Translations under genes and position numbers: made by a program | Notes under the pieces: generated by a model | Database searches by the model: none | Told to the model about the DNA's origin: nothing | The model's input: only the letters and a program-made list of their open reading frames with translations | Part shown: in pieces, positions 8,560 through 15,940 of the stretch | How the letters are laid out: every line of letters starts with the position of its first letter | How positions within the stretch are numbered: the first letter of the stretch is position 1 | NCBI GenBank assembly: GCA_903870275.1 | Contig: CAIQCK010000035.1 | Span: 1-64,000 of the forward strand | Direction: 5' to 3' | Origin: an uncultured bacterium | GTDB lineage: Bacteria > Verrucomicrobiota > Verrucomicrobiia > CAIQCK01 | Length of the DNA: 64,000 nt

Positions 8560-9873
8560 ATGAATGGCACTATCCGAACCGTCGCGGGAATCGTTGGGCT
8601 GCTCCTCCTGTCCGCCCCCAGCCGCGCGCAATCCGCGGCCAGCCCGGCGCCCATTGAGGCGACCGTGCCGCCCAAGGCCAGCCCGGCGCTCGTGGAGCCG
8701 GCCGCGCCGCCCAAGAATCCCGAATGGCGCACCACCGTCAGTGTCGCCGTGTCCGAATGGTTCGACAGCAACGTGTTTCTCCAGGACGTGACCAGCCAGG
8801 CGCATCGCCAGTCCATGGTCACCTCCGTGGCGCCGTTCTTCGGCGTCGAATGGAATCCGGAGCCGGAATTTCAGATGGCCGTCAACTATTCGCCGGATGT
8901 GGTCCGTTACGCGTCGGACCCCACCGAGGACCATACCGACCATCGTGGCAACATCAACTTCGCCGGCCAGTTCGGCGACGCCACCTACGAGGTGCTCAAC
9001 TCGGCGACGTGGATTGACGGCAGCCGGACGGACGTGACGTTCCCCGGCCCCGGCGGCGCGCCCGCCATCGGCGGCATTCCCATCCGCGACCGGCGTCAGG
9101 CGCTGAATCTGAAAGAAAGCTTCAAGTTGCAGTATCCGATTGGCGACTGGTTCGTCCGGCCGGTGGGCGGCTGGTATATGAACGACTACAAGACCGCCTA
9201 CAGCGCCGCTCCGGGCTACGAGAACTACGCCAGCCGGACGGACATTAACGGCGGTGTGGACATCGGCTACAAGGTGTATGAGAAGACGTATGCCGTGGTG
9301 GGCTATCGCAGCGGCCATCAGGATCAGGATGCGCTACCGGGCAGCCCGATGGAGTATTCGAACGACTACAACCGGTTCCTCTTCGGCGGCGAAGGCAGCC
9401 CGCTGCCGTGGCTGAAGTTCGCCCTTTTGGCCGGCCCGGAAATTCATTACTTCGATTCGAACGTGGCGACGGGGTTCTACCACAACCAGAGCCAGCTTTA
9501 TGTGGATTTCTCCGCGACGATGACGTTGGACAAGGCGGATTCGCTGACGCTGTCCGCCAAACGTTACACGCGGCCTGGATATACCGGCCGCAGTATGTTG
9601 AGTGAGTTGCTTTGCGAGGCGGCCTGGAAGCACAAGTTCACCGATGCCTTGACGGCCAGCGCCGGTTTCACCAGCTATTTGGCGGATTACTTCCCCACGG
9701 TTCGCAACGATGATATCTACACGCCTGCCGTGGGGTTGACCTATCAGTTCAACAAACACTTCAGCGCGGAGCTTCGCTATTCCTACGACGTGGCCAACAG
9801 CGAAGTGCCCGACACCGATGGCCGCGAATTCCAGCGCCAGATCGCGATGCTCAGCCTGCGCTATACATTCTAG
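8560..9873 (+). CDS. Outer-membrane beta-barrel protein, function unknown
   Basis: About 437 residues with a signal peptide ending near SAPSRAQS. A Pro/Ala-rich linker (about residues 25-55) follows, then alternating amphipathic strands rich in Tyr, Trp and Asp. The chain ends in LSLRYTF, the C-terminal Phe signature of outer-membrane barrels. Repeated phrases such as NYSPDVVRYASDPT and SRTDINGGVDIGYKVYEKTY fit a 16-18-strand barrel of the uncharacterised 'putative beta-barrel porin' type found in Verrucomicrobiota. The ATG at 8560 was preferred to an in-frame TTG 6 nt earlier. It is divergent from the efflux operon and may be co-regulated with it. I cannot assign a substrate. Confidence 0.8.
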   Translation: MNGTIRTVAGIVGLLLLSAPSRAQSAASPAPIEATVPPKASPALVEPAAPPKNPEWRTTVSVAVSEWFDSNVFLQDVTSQAHRQSMVTSVAPFFGVEWNPEPEFQMAVNYSPDVVRYASDPTEDHTDHRGNINFAGQFGDATYEVLNSATWIDGSRTDVTFPGPGGAPAIGGIPIRDRRQALNLKESFKLQYPIGDWFVRPVGGWYMNDYKTAYSAAPGYENYASRTDINGGVDIGYKVYEKTYAVVGYRSGHQDQDALPGSPMEYSNDYNRFLFGGEGSPLPWLKFALLAGPEIHYFDSNVATGFYHNQSQLYVDFSATMTLDKADSLTLSAKRYTRPGYTGRSMLSELLCEAAWKHKFTDALTASAGFTSYLADYFPTVRNDDIYTPAVGLTYQFNKHFSAELRYSYDVANSEVPDTDGREFQRQIAMLSLRYTF

Positions 9874-9938
9874 CCATCCCACCCCCGGCGCCGTCCTCGT
9901 TCGCCACGCGCGCGGCGCGGGCAGGCAGCACCGGCGGC

Positions 9939-10451
9939 TTACCGGCCGAAGATGGTATTCAGCAGCATGCCCGAGCTTTCTTCCACCCATTGATTGCGTA
10001 GCGCGGTCTTCGCCGCCGTGGTGGCCGTCATGACCACATGCACCTTGCCGTGCTCCTTCCGGATGTGAACGCACGTGCCGGGCGACATCTTGATATGACG
10101 GCCAAAGAAACCGTTCTGCCACGTGGCCACCGGCACCCGCTGGCCGCTCTGGTCCTGGGCGTAATACGTCTTCGTCGCCGGATCCGCCATCACCCCCGGA
10201 AACTTGAACAGAAAGTATTCTTCGGTGAGCGCATCGCCTTTGGTCTCATACAGCTCGTTACTAAAGGTGATGTCCGCGTAGAGCGCCTGATCTTTGTCGC
10301 TCCACGTCAGCTTCGTCTTTGTGACGCGGCCTTCGGCGGAGGTTTGCGCTTGGTCAGGGCTGGCGATGGTGACCGAACCGGCCCACAACGGGCTGGCCAG
10401 CAATGTCACCGCCAGACAGGCAGCCATTTTCGTTGCGCTATGCGCCTTCAT
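9939..10451 (-). CDS. Secreted protein of a tandem three-member paralog family (copy 1)
   Basis: 170 residues. The start is the ATG at 10451; an in-frame GTG-extended version lacks a plausible leader. The signal peptide (MKAHSATKMAACLAVTLLAS, cleavage after PLWAG) is followed by a mature domain of about 145 residues predicted rich in beta strands. Motifs shared with the two downstream copies are SVTIASPD, DKDQALYADITFSN, EEYFLFKFPGV, the segment QRVPVATWQNGFFGRHI and a C-terminal W-E-E/D-x-(S/T)-G. No catalytic signature or known family was recognised. It lacks Cys pairs in the mature part and would be a small soluble periplasmic protein. It is the most diverged copy, and its promoter (box B) is also the weakest. 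Confidence 0.85.
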   Translation of the reverse strand: MKAHSATKMAACLAVTLLASPLWAGSVTIASPDQAQTSAEGRVTKTKLTWSDKDQALYADITFSNELYETKGDALTEEYFLFKFPGVMADPATKTYYAQDQSGQRVPVATWQNGFFGRHIKMSPGTCVHIRKEHGKVHVVMTATTAAKTALRNQWVEESSGMLLNTIFGR

Positions 10452-10522
10452 GGTTTCTTCGTTCTTTCGTTTCGTGCTTCCCAAACCGCGCTCCGGATTT
10501 CTGCGGCGCGCATCAGTCTAGC

Positions 10523-10580
10523 AGAACCGGCACAACTTGCATTAAAACCGCGTGAACAAGAAATTGAAAGTCTTTCGGCG
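10523..10580 (-). promoter_or_regulatory. Promoter box B upstream of paralog copy 1
   Basis: Read on the + strand the 11-bp units are ATTAAAA (10541) then CCGC, GTGAACA (10552), ATTGAAA (10563) and TTCGGCG (10574). The unit spacing equals that of boxes A, C and D. The hexamer at the expected -10 distance (10523-10528) reads GGTTCT toward the gene and is poor; a TAGACT lies 8 bp further downstream (10515-10520). The box is conserved but the core promoter looks weaker than in the other copies. Confidence 0.5.
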
Positions 10581-10686
10581 TCATCGCGCGCGGGTTGGCT
10601 CGACACTCCTCCACGTCGAGATGGCGCTCTGGTCTCCGCATCTGTTTGGCCGATGACATACGACGACTCCAAACCGCGTCCACGTC

Positions 10687-11202
10687 TTACCGGCCCACAA
10701 GGCGTTCGAACAACAACCCCGTGTTTTCCTCCAACCAGTGATTGCGCCGCCCAAACGCAGGTGGCGTTGAGGTGGCCGTCAAGACCACGCGCACATCGCC
10801 GTGCGCCTCCCGGATGTGAATATACGTGCCGGGCGATAACGTGATGTGACGGCCCAGGAAACCGTCCTGCCACGTGGCCACCGGCACCCGCTGGCCATTG
10901 TTGTCCTGGACGTAGTACGTCTTCGTTGCCGGGTCCGCCGTCACCCCCGGAAACCTGAACAGGAAGTATTCCTCGTTGAGCGCGTCGCCCCTGGATACAT
11001 ATAGATCATTGCTGAACGTGATGTCCGCGTAGAGCGCCTGGTCTTTGTCGTTCCACTCAAGATTCGCTTTCTTAACGCGGCTCTCGGCGTTGGTTTGTGC
11101 CTTGTCGGGACTGGCGATCGTGACCGGACCGGCCCACAACGGACTGGCCAGCAGCGTCACCGCCAGACAGGCAACTGTTTTTGTCATGCTGTTCGTCTTC
11201 AT
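10687..11202 (-). CDS. Secreted protein of the tandem paralog family (copy 2)
   Basis: 171 residues starting MKTNSMTKTVACLAVTLLAS, with cleavage expected after PLWAG. The mature part is collinear with copies 1 and 3 and keeps NDKDQALYADITFSND, EEYFLFRFPGV and HITLSPGTYIHIREAHG. The similarity extends through the signal peptide and the 5' leader: AACGAAAGG precedes the start in copies 2 and 3. This indicates duplication of whole transcription units. Each copy has its own promoter box, so the three are tandem monocistronic genes, not one operon. Function is unknown; a ligand-binding or envelope-protective role is conceivable given the link to the efflux regulator. Confidence 0.87.
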   Translation of the reverse strand: MKTNSMTKTVACLAVTLLASPLWAGPVTIASPDKAQTNAESRVKKANLEWNDKDQALYADITFSNDLYVSRGDALNEEYFLFRFPGVTADPATKTYYVQDNNGQRVPVATWQDGFLGRHITLSPGTYIHIREAHGDVRVVLTATSTPPAFGRRNHWLEENTGLLFERLVGR

Positions 11203-11269
11203 TGCCTTTGCCCTTTCGTTACCATTGGGTTGTTCGCTACGGGCTGCTCATGTTCTCTAACTTCCACCT

Positions 11270-11327
11270 CTAATAAACACCCTTCGCATTAAAACCGCAT
11301 GAATCAGGAATTAAAAACTCTTCAACG
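11270..11327 (-). promoter_or_regulatory. Promoter box C upstream of paralog copy 2
   Basis: Units on the + strand are ATTAAAA (11288) then CCGC, ATGAATC (11299), ATTAAAA (11310), TTCAACG (11321). In gene orientation the TTTTAAT end is followed after 12 nt by TATTAG (11270-11275), a good -10. The predicted leader is about 60 nt. This is the clearest example of the element together with box D. Confidence 0.6.
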
Positions 11328-11514
11328 GCGGCGCGGCCAGGTTCACGCGACACGATTGTAATTTCCACCCCTTCAACGGCGCGTGGAGGATACACCCTGG
11401 TCTTGCGCTCCGCTTCCCCGAGGCCACACCGGCGGCTTCCAAGACTCTGCTTGTCAACCGCCGGCGCGATCTTCTTCAGTCGGATGCGCGGCGCTGGCGG
11501 ATTGCAACCACGCT

Positions 11515-12030
11515 TTACCGGCCCGCGATGTGTTCCATCATGAATCCCGTGCTGTCTTCCACCCAGTGATTCCGCCGGGCGACCATCGGCGGGGTCGTCG
11601 TGGCCGTCAGGACCACGCGCACGTTGCCGTGTTTCTTCTGGATGTGAACATAGGTGCCGGGCAACAACTTGATGTGACGACCCAGGAAACCGTCCTGCCA
11701 CATGGCCACCGGCACCCGCTGGCCGCTGTCGTCCTGGGCGTAGAACGTCTTCGTCGCCGAATCCGCGCTCACTCCCGGGATCTCGAACAGGAAGTAATCC
11801 TCAACGAGGGGAATGCCTCCCCCCACATACAAATCATTGCTGAACGTGATGTCCGCAAAGAGCGCGTGGTTTTTCTCGCTCCAAGTGAGGTTGGCCTCCT
11901 TGACGCGGCATTCGGCGTGGGTTTGTGCCTTGTCGGGACTGGCGATGGTGACCGATCCAGCCCACAACGGACTGGCCAGCACTGTCACCGCCAGACAGGC
12001 AACCATTTTCGCTACACTGTTCGTATTCAC
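11515..12030 (-). CDS. Secreted protein of the tandem paralog family (copy 3)
   Basis: 171 residues with a GTG start at 12030, preceded by AAAGGACAAAGGCA (good ribosome site). The signal peptide is MNTNSVAKMVACLAVTVLAS, cleaved after PLWAG. The conserved body has SEKNHALFADITFSND, EDYFLFEIPGV and YVHIQKKHGNVRVVLTAT. Compared with copy 2 it replaces several charged residues, so it is a true paralog and not a recent identical duplicate. It is divergent from the sugar transporter gene at 12251. No known domain was recognised. Confidence 0.87.
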   Translation of the reverse strand: MNTNSVAKMVACLAVTVLASPLWAGSVTIASPDKAQTHAECRVKEANLTWSEKNHALFADITFSNDLYVGGGIPLVEDYFLFEIPGVSADSATKTFYAQDDSGQRVPVAMWQDGFLGRHIKLLPGTYVHIQKKHGNVRVVLTATTTPPMVARRNHWVEDSTGFMMEHIAGR

Positions 12031-12091
12031 TGCCTTTGTCCTTTCGTTAAAATCCTGTTACAGACCTGTTCATATTCTGTAACTTCCAAAC

Positions 12092-12148
12092 AAAATAGAC
12101 TCCCTCCACATTAAAACCGCTTGAACCTCACATTAAAATGGTTCAACG
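12092..12148 (-). promoter_or_regulatory. Promoter box D upstream of paralog copy 3
   Basis: Units on the + strand are ATTAAAA (12110) then CCGC, TTGAACC (12121), ATTAAAA (12132) and TTCAACG (12142, shifted by one base). Toward the gene the repeat is followed after 12 nt by TATTTT (12092-12097) as -10. A further stretch, GGAAGTTA then AGAA, is shared with copy 2 in the leader. Box D also lies about 100 bp upstream of the divergent sugar transporter. Confidence 0.6.
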
Positions 12149-12250
12149 CCGGTCCGCGAAGGTTTGAACGGCCCAACCGCCATCGGCCCCGCCTGTTGCC
12201 ACAACATTTTCTTGCTTCACGCCGCGCCCCCTGATACCAGACACGCCACT

Positions 12251-13612
12251 ATGCCAGCCATGCCACCGTTACCGATGTCCCGCCCTTCCGCCGCGGCGGG
12301 CAACCAGCCCAAGGGTTTCATGAACCTCTTCCGCGCGCCGGACGGGAGGAATCTTTTCGTTACCTTCGTGCTGGTGACATCACTGTTTTTGCTCTGGGGC
12401 TTCTGCAACGGCCTGATTGACGTGCTCAACAAGCACTTCCAGAACACTCTCCACATCAGCAAGGCGCAGTCAGGACTCGTGCAGTTTGCCAACTATATCG
12501 GCTACTTCCTGATGGCAATTCCGGCGGGGTTGTTGGCCAAGCGCTTCGGCTACAAAGGCGGCATCATCATCGGCTTGGCGCTTATCGCGATCGGCGCATT
12601 TTGGTTTATTCCGGCCACCAGCATCGGCACCTACTGGGCGTTTCTCACCGGATTGTTCGTCCTAGCCACAGGGATGACCTGCCTGGAGACGATCGCCAAC
12701 CCTTACACCACTGTCCTCGGTCCTTCGGAGTCCGGTGCCGCGCGTATCAACATGGCCCAGACTTTCAACGGCGTCGGTTGGATTCTCGGCCCGATTGTTG
12801 GCGGTCATTTCATCTTCGGCGGCGGCGGCGAGGGCGCGGCCGGCGCCAGTAACGCCGGACTCTACATCCCCTACATGGGAGTCGCCGTCATCGTGACCGT
12901 GATCGCGATCATCTTTGTCTTCGCCTACGTGCCCGACCTGCAGGCGGAAGAGGAAGGCAGGGCGGCGGCCGCCAACGGCGCGGGCATTGATAAGCCGCTC
13001 TGGCAGCGGTGGCATTTCACGCTCGCCGTGGTGGCGCAGTTTCTTTATGTCGCGGCGCAGACCGGTATCTTCAGCTTCTTCATCAACTACGTCGTCGAGA
13101 ACGTGCCGGGCATGACCGACCTGACGGCGAAGAACTGGCTGGGCGTCGGCGGTTTTGGCCTGTTCATGCTGGGCCGTGCCTGCGGCAGCGCCGTGGTCGG
13201 TATGACCAAGCCGCACAAGGCGCTCGCCACCTATGCGGCGATTAACGTCGCGCTCTGCGCGCTGGCAATGACCGGATTTAAGAGTGTCGGATTCACAGTG
13301 TTTGGCTCCTTCTGCAACATCGGCGTCCTCGCGCTGTTCGGTTCGTTCTTTTTCATGTCCATCATGTTCCCGACGATTTTTGCGCTCGGCATTCGCGGCC
13401 TCGGTGAGCACACCAAGTTCGCCTCATCGCTGATCGTGATGAGCATCGTCGGCGGCGCGATCGCCCCGCCGTTCATGGGTTGGATCGCCGACGTTCAGAG
13501 CATGAAGATGGGCTTTGCGGTGCCGACGGTCTGCTTCGTGGCCATCGCCCTCTACGGCGCGTTTTGGCCAAAACTGGAATACAAAGACACCGGTCACAAA
13601 GTCGCCGTCTGA
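12251..13612 (+). CDS. MFS sugar symporter, FucP (L-fucose:H+) family
   Basis: About 453 residues with 12 hydrophobic helices. Diagnostic FucP-family segments are LFLLWGFCNGLIDVLNKHFQ in TM1, SGLVQFANYIGYF in TM2, the loop GLLAKRFGYKGGI, GMTCLETIANPY in TM5 and RINMAQTFNGVGWI. The conserved acidic residue of the LIDVLN stretch corresponds to the proton/substrate-coupling Asp of this family. The start is uncertain: ATGs occur at 12251, 12260 and 12275, none with a strong ribosome site. It would import a hexose or deoxyhexose by proton symport. No catabolic genes adjoin it. It is divergent from paralog copy 3. Confidence 0.88.
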   Translation: MPAMPPLPMSRPSAAAGNQPKGFMNLFRAPDGRNLFVTFVLVTSLFLLWGFCNGLIDVLNKHFQNTLHISKAQSGLVQFANYIGYFLMAIPAGLLAKRFGYKGGIIIGLALIAIGAFWFIPATSIGTYWAFLTGLFVLATGMTCLETIANPYTTVLGPSESGAARINMAQTFNGVGWILGPIVGGHFIFGGGGEGAAGASNAGLYIPYMGVAVIVTVIAIIFVFAYVPDLQAEEEGRAAAANGAGIDKPLWQRWHFTLAVVAQFLYVAAQTGIFSFFINYVVENVPGMTDLTAKNWLGVGGFGLFMLGRACGSAVVGMTKPHKALATYAAINVALCALAMTGFKSVGFTVFGSFCNIGVLALFGSFFFMSIMFPTIFALGIRGLGEHTKFASSLIVMSIVGGAIAPPFMGWIADVQSMKMGFAVPTVCFVAIALYGAFWPKLEYKDTGHKVAV

Positions 13613-13628
13613 GCGGCGGAGCGATGGC

Positions 13629-14567
13629 TCACGCCGTCGCGCCGGCCAACAACGCCAGCGAGCCGAGACCGTAGAAAGTATATTCCACGTCCGGCTGATC
13701 GTCCCACGCGCCGGCGCGAAATCCGCCCGACGGCGTCGCGAGCGATTCCACAAACCGCCGCGCGGCGTCGCGGTTCGCGCGGTCCATCGCGCCGAGTTCC
13801 TCCAAGGTCAACAACGCCGTGAACGTCGAGAGCAAATCCGCCGCCGGTGCGCTGCGGTTAGCGTGGAAGCCGCCCTCGACCGGCGACTGCAACGCCGCCA
13901 GCGCGTCCGCCGCGCCCCGCGTCAGACTGGCGGCGGCGTCGAGCATTCCTGCCAACGCCACGGCCGCCGCCGTCGGGTTCGCACCACTGCGTTTCATCAC
14001 CGGCAATTCCACGAATCCGCCGTCGTCGCGCAACCGGTTTTTGAGGAAGCTGGCGATCCGGTCTGGCTCTGGCAACGGTCGCTGGATCATCCCATACACC
14101 AGAGCCGCCAGAAACGTGTGGTAGGTGCTGCCCATCGCCGCGCCGGCTTTCTTCGCATAGCCGCCGTCCGGGCTGCGATGGGCCTCCAATGCCGCCGCGA
14201 CTGCGTCCGCCAAGTCCGTCTGCTGCTCGCCCCACATATCCGGCCCGCCTGCCGCTTGAATCAGCCGGACCGCGTAGAGCAACGACACGAAATCAATGAT
14301 GTTCACCGGCATGCCGGCCTGCTGCCGGACAAATACCGCCGCCCGTTCGCACACATCGAGCTGCAACGCGCCGGTGATCGCCAGTCCACGCAGCGCGAAC
14401 GCGGTGTAGTAGAGGTCCGATTCCCCCTCGCGCCCCGCGAACCCGCCGTCGCTGCGCTGGCACGATGCCAGGAACCCTCGCGCCGCCGCGACGCGTCCAT
14501 CCGGGAGACAAGCCACGCCGGCCGCCAGCCGCAAATGCAATCGTTCCAGATAACCCAGGTCGGACAT
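13629..14567 (-). CDS. Prenyltransferase/squalene-oxidase-repeat protein (GGTase-beta-like alpha-alpha barrel)
   Basis: 312 residues built of repeated helical pairs carrying the GG(F/Y) repeats of the prenyltransferase/terpene-cyclase fold: SDGGFAGREG, PDGGYAKK, DDGGFVELP, EGGFHANR and SGGFRAG. It ends with DVEYTFYGLGSLALL, matching the last repeat of protein-prenyltransferase beta-like proteins. The Cys that in true GGTases follows the zinc Asp (D-x-C) is absent here (D-V-E), so zinc-dependent protein prenylation is unlikely. There is no signal peptide. It is the last gene of the minus-strand lipid cluster, 38 bp after the glycosyltransferase. It may bind or cyclise a polyprenyl substrate; it has no DxDD motif. 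Confidence 0.8.
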   Translation of the reverse strand: MSDLGYLERLHLRLAAGVACLPDGRVAAARGFLASCQRSDGGFAGREGESDLYYTAFALRGLAITGALQLDVCERAAVFVRQQAGMPVNIIDFVSLLYAVRLIQAAGGPDMWGEQQTDLADAVAAALEAHRSPDGGYAKKAGAAMGSTYHTFLAALVYGMIQRPLPEPDRIASFLKNRLRDDGGFVELPVMKRSGANPTAAAVALAGMLDAAASLTRGAADALAALQSPVEGGFHANRSAPAADLLSTFTALLTLEELGAMDRANRDAARRFVESLATPSGGFRAGAWDDQPDVEYTFYGLGSLALLAGATA

Positions 14568-14605
14568 CGCCTCCAGAGTAGCGCAAAACGCGCCGCCGCT
14601 TCCAA

Positions 14606-15910
14606 CTATTGCTTCGCCAAAATCCGCCGGAAGATTTCCAGTGTCTCTTCGGCCATCCGCGCCGCGGTGAAATCGCGGTGCACCGTCTCGTGTCCGCGCC
14701 GGCCCAATTCCTCGCGCAACCGCGCATCCGCCACCAGCCGCGCCAGACCGTCGGCAAGCGCGCGTGGATCATCGGGCTTGGCCAGCAAACCTCCACCGGT
14801 CGCTTCCGCCAGTTCCGGAAACACCCCGTGCGCCGGTCCGACGAACGGCACGCCACAAGCCAGCGCCTCCAGCACCGGCAGGCCCTTTGGCTCGGGATAC
14901 GTCGCCGGCATCGAGAACACGTCGAGTCCCCGCAAAAATTCGATCTTGCCCGCGCGATCCAGTTCGCCGGCATAATCGAACTGCTCCGCCAATCCCCATG
15001 TCGTCATGTCGCGCCGGATTTTTTCGAGATACGCGCGGCCGGACTCGCCGAGATAACCGCCGGCGCGCAGCCGCGTTGGCCCGACGTCCGGCATCTGCCG
15101 CAAGAGACGATAGGCTTCGCAGAGCAGATGCAGTCCCTTCTCCGGCGCGAGGCGCGCGAAGAAGCCGATTGTAATCGGGGTTCGGGATTCCGGATTCGGG
15201 GTTCGAGGGTTCCCGGCAAAACCGTCGAGGTTGAGGCCGGGCCGGACGACGTGGATGCGGTCGCGCGGCACGCCGAGAAACTCCACCATAAAACCGGCAT
15301 AGTAACGGCTCATGGCGATGAACGCGTCCGCATCGCTGCAACGCTCGCGCAGCAACGCGCGGGCCTGCGACTGCGACGGCTCCGGCAGACCGTCGAGAAA
15401 AACATCCTCGCCCGGCAGACCACAGACCACCGGCACGCGCAATTCGCGGCGGATTTCGCGCGCCATGCCGGCCAGCAACGCATTGGTGAGGCAGACGATT
15501 TGCGGCCGGACCTCCTGCTTGAGCCACGCGATGAGCTTGCGCAACTCCTTCCGCTGGTTGCCGCCCTCGCCGCGCAGCATCGAAACGGTCAGCGCGCCCA
15601 GTTCCGCTGGGTTCGTGCGGTCCGCGAACCGCGACGCCAGCCGCAGCAGCGCGGGCGAATCGAACGCGCGATCCAGCCACCACGGCGTGTGGCGGAACAG
15701 CGCGAACTTTTGCTGGAGAAAGACATTGATACCGCCGAAAAAAACGCGCGGCAGGCTGACGTTCGCCTCATCGGTGCGCGTCGGCGTGTAGGTGGGGATG
15801 AGCGGCACATCGTGGCCAAGCTGCGCGAGCGCCGTGGCGAGCGTGTTGTCGTGGATGCACGCCCCGCAATACATTCCCGCCGCTCCGGCTGCGATGTAGG
15901 CGATTTTCAT
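14606..15910 (-). CDS. GT-B glycosyltransferase, family 4-like
   Basis: 434 residues. The N-terminal Rossmann domain starts MKIAYIAAGAAGMYCGACIH and has a long acceptor-binding insertion. The C-terminal donor domain contains GFFARLAPEKGLHLL, the KGL motif of GT4 enzymes, and a Glu-x7-Glu-type region EPKGLPVLEALACGVPFVGP that binds a nucleotide sugar. No signal peptide is present. Within the cluster it follows the DUF116-polyprenyl synthase by 30 bp, suggesting it glycosylates the terpenoid/polyprenyl product. A short peptide near residues 234-246 (NPRTPNPESRTP) is encoded by a DNA repeat (15177-15213) and looks like an in-frame insertion between the two domains. Confidence 0.88.
   Translation of the reverse strand: MKIAYIAAGAAGMYCGACIHDNTLATALAQLGHDVPLIPTYTPTRTDEANVSLPRVFFGGINVFLQQKFALFRHTPWWLDRAFDSPALLRLASRFADRTNPAELGALTVSMLRGEGGNQRKELRKLIAWLKQEVRPQIVCLTNALLAGMAREIRRELRVPVVCGLPGEDVFLDGLPEPSQSQARALLRERCSDADAFIAMSRYYAGFMVEFLGVPRDRIHVVRPGLNLDGFAGNPRTPNPESRTPITIGFFARLAPEKGLHLLCEAYRLLRQMPDVGPTRLRAGGYLGESGRAYLEKIRRDMTTWGLAEQFDYAGELDRAGKIEFLRGLDVFSMPATYPEPKGLPVLEALACGVPFVGPAHGVFPELAEATGGGLLAKPDDPRALADGLARLVADARLREELGRRGHETVHRDFTAARMAEETLEIFRRILAKQ
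15177..15213. repeat. Short repeat inserted in frame in the glycosyltransferase gene
   Basis: The strand encoding the enzyme contains CGAACCCCGA twice, about 21 bp apart, around GAATCCGGAATC. It encodes the Pro/Arg/Asn-rich peptide NPRTPNPESRTP, which sits in the interdomain linker and has no counterpart in the usual GT4 fold. It is one of several repeat intrusions in this cluster. Confidence 0.55.
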
Positions 15911-15940
15911 CGGTCAGCAGCGCTCGCGGTCCGGGCCGCT

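Noticed and set aside
13629..14567. Protein geranylgeranyl/farnesyl transferase beta subunit
   Set aside because: The fold repeats match, but the zinc-binding Cys after the Asp is replaced, and no alpha subunit or CaaX context exists in bacteria of this type.
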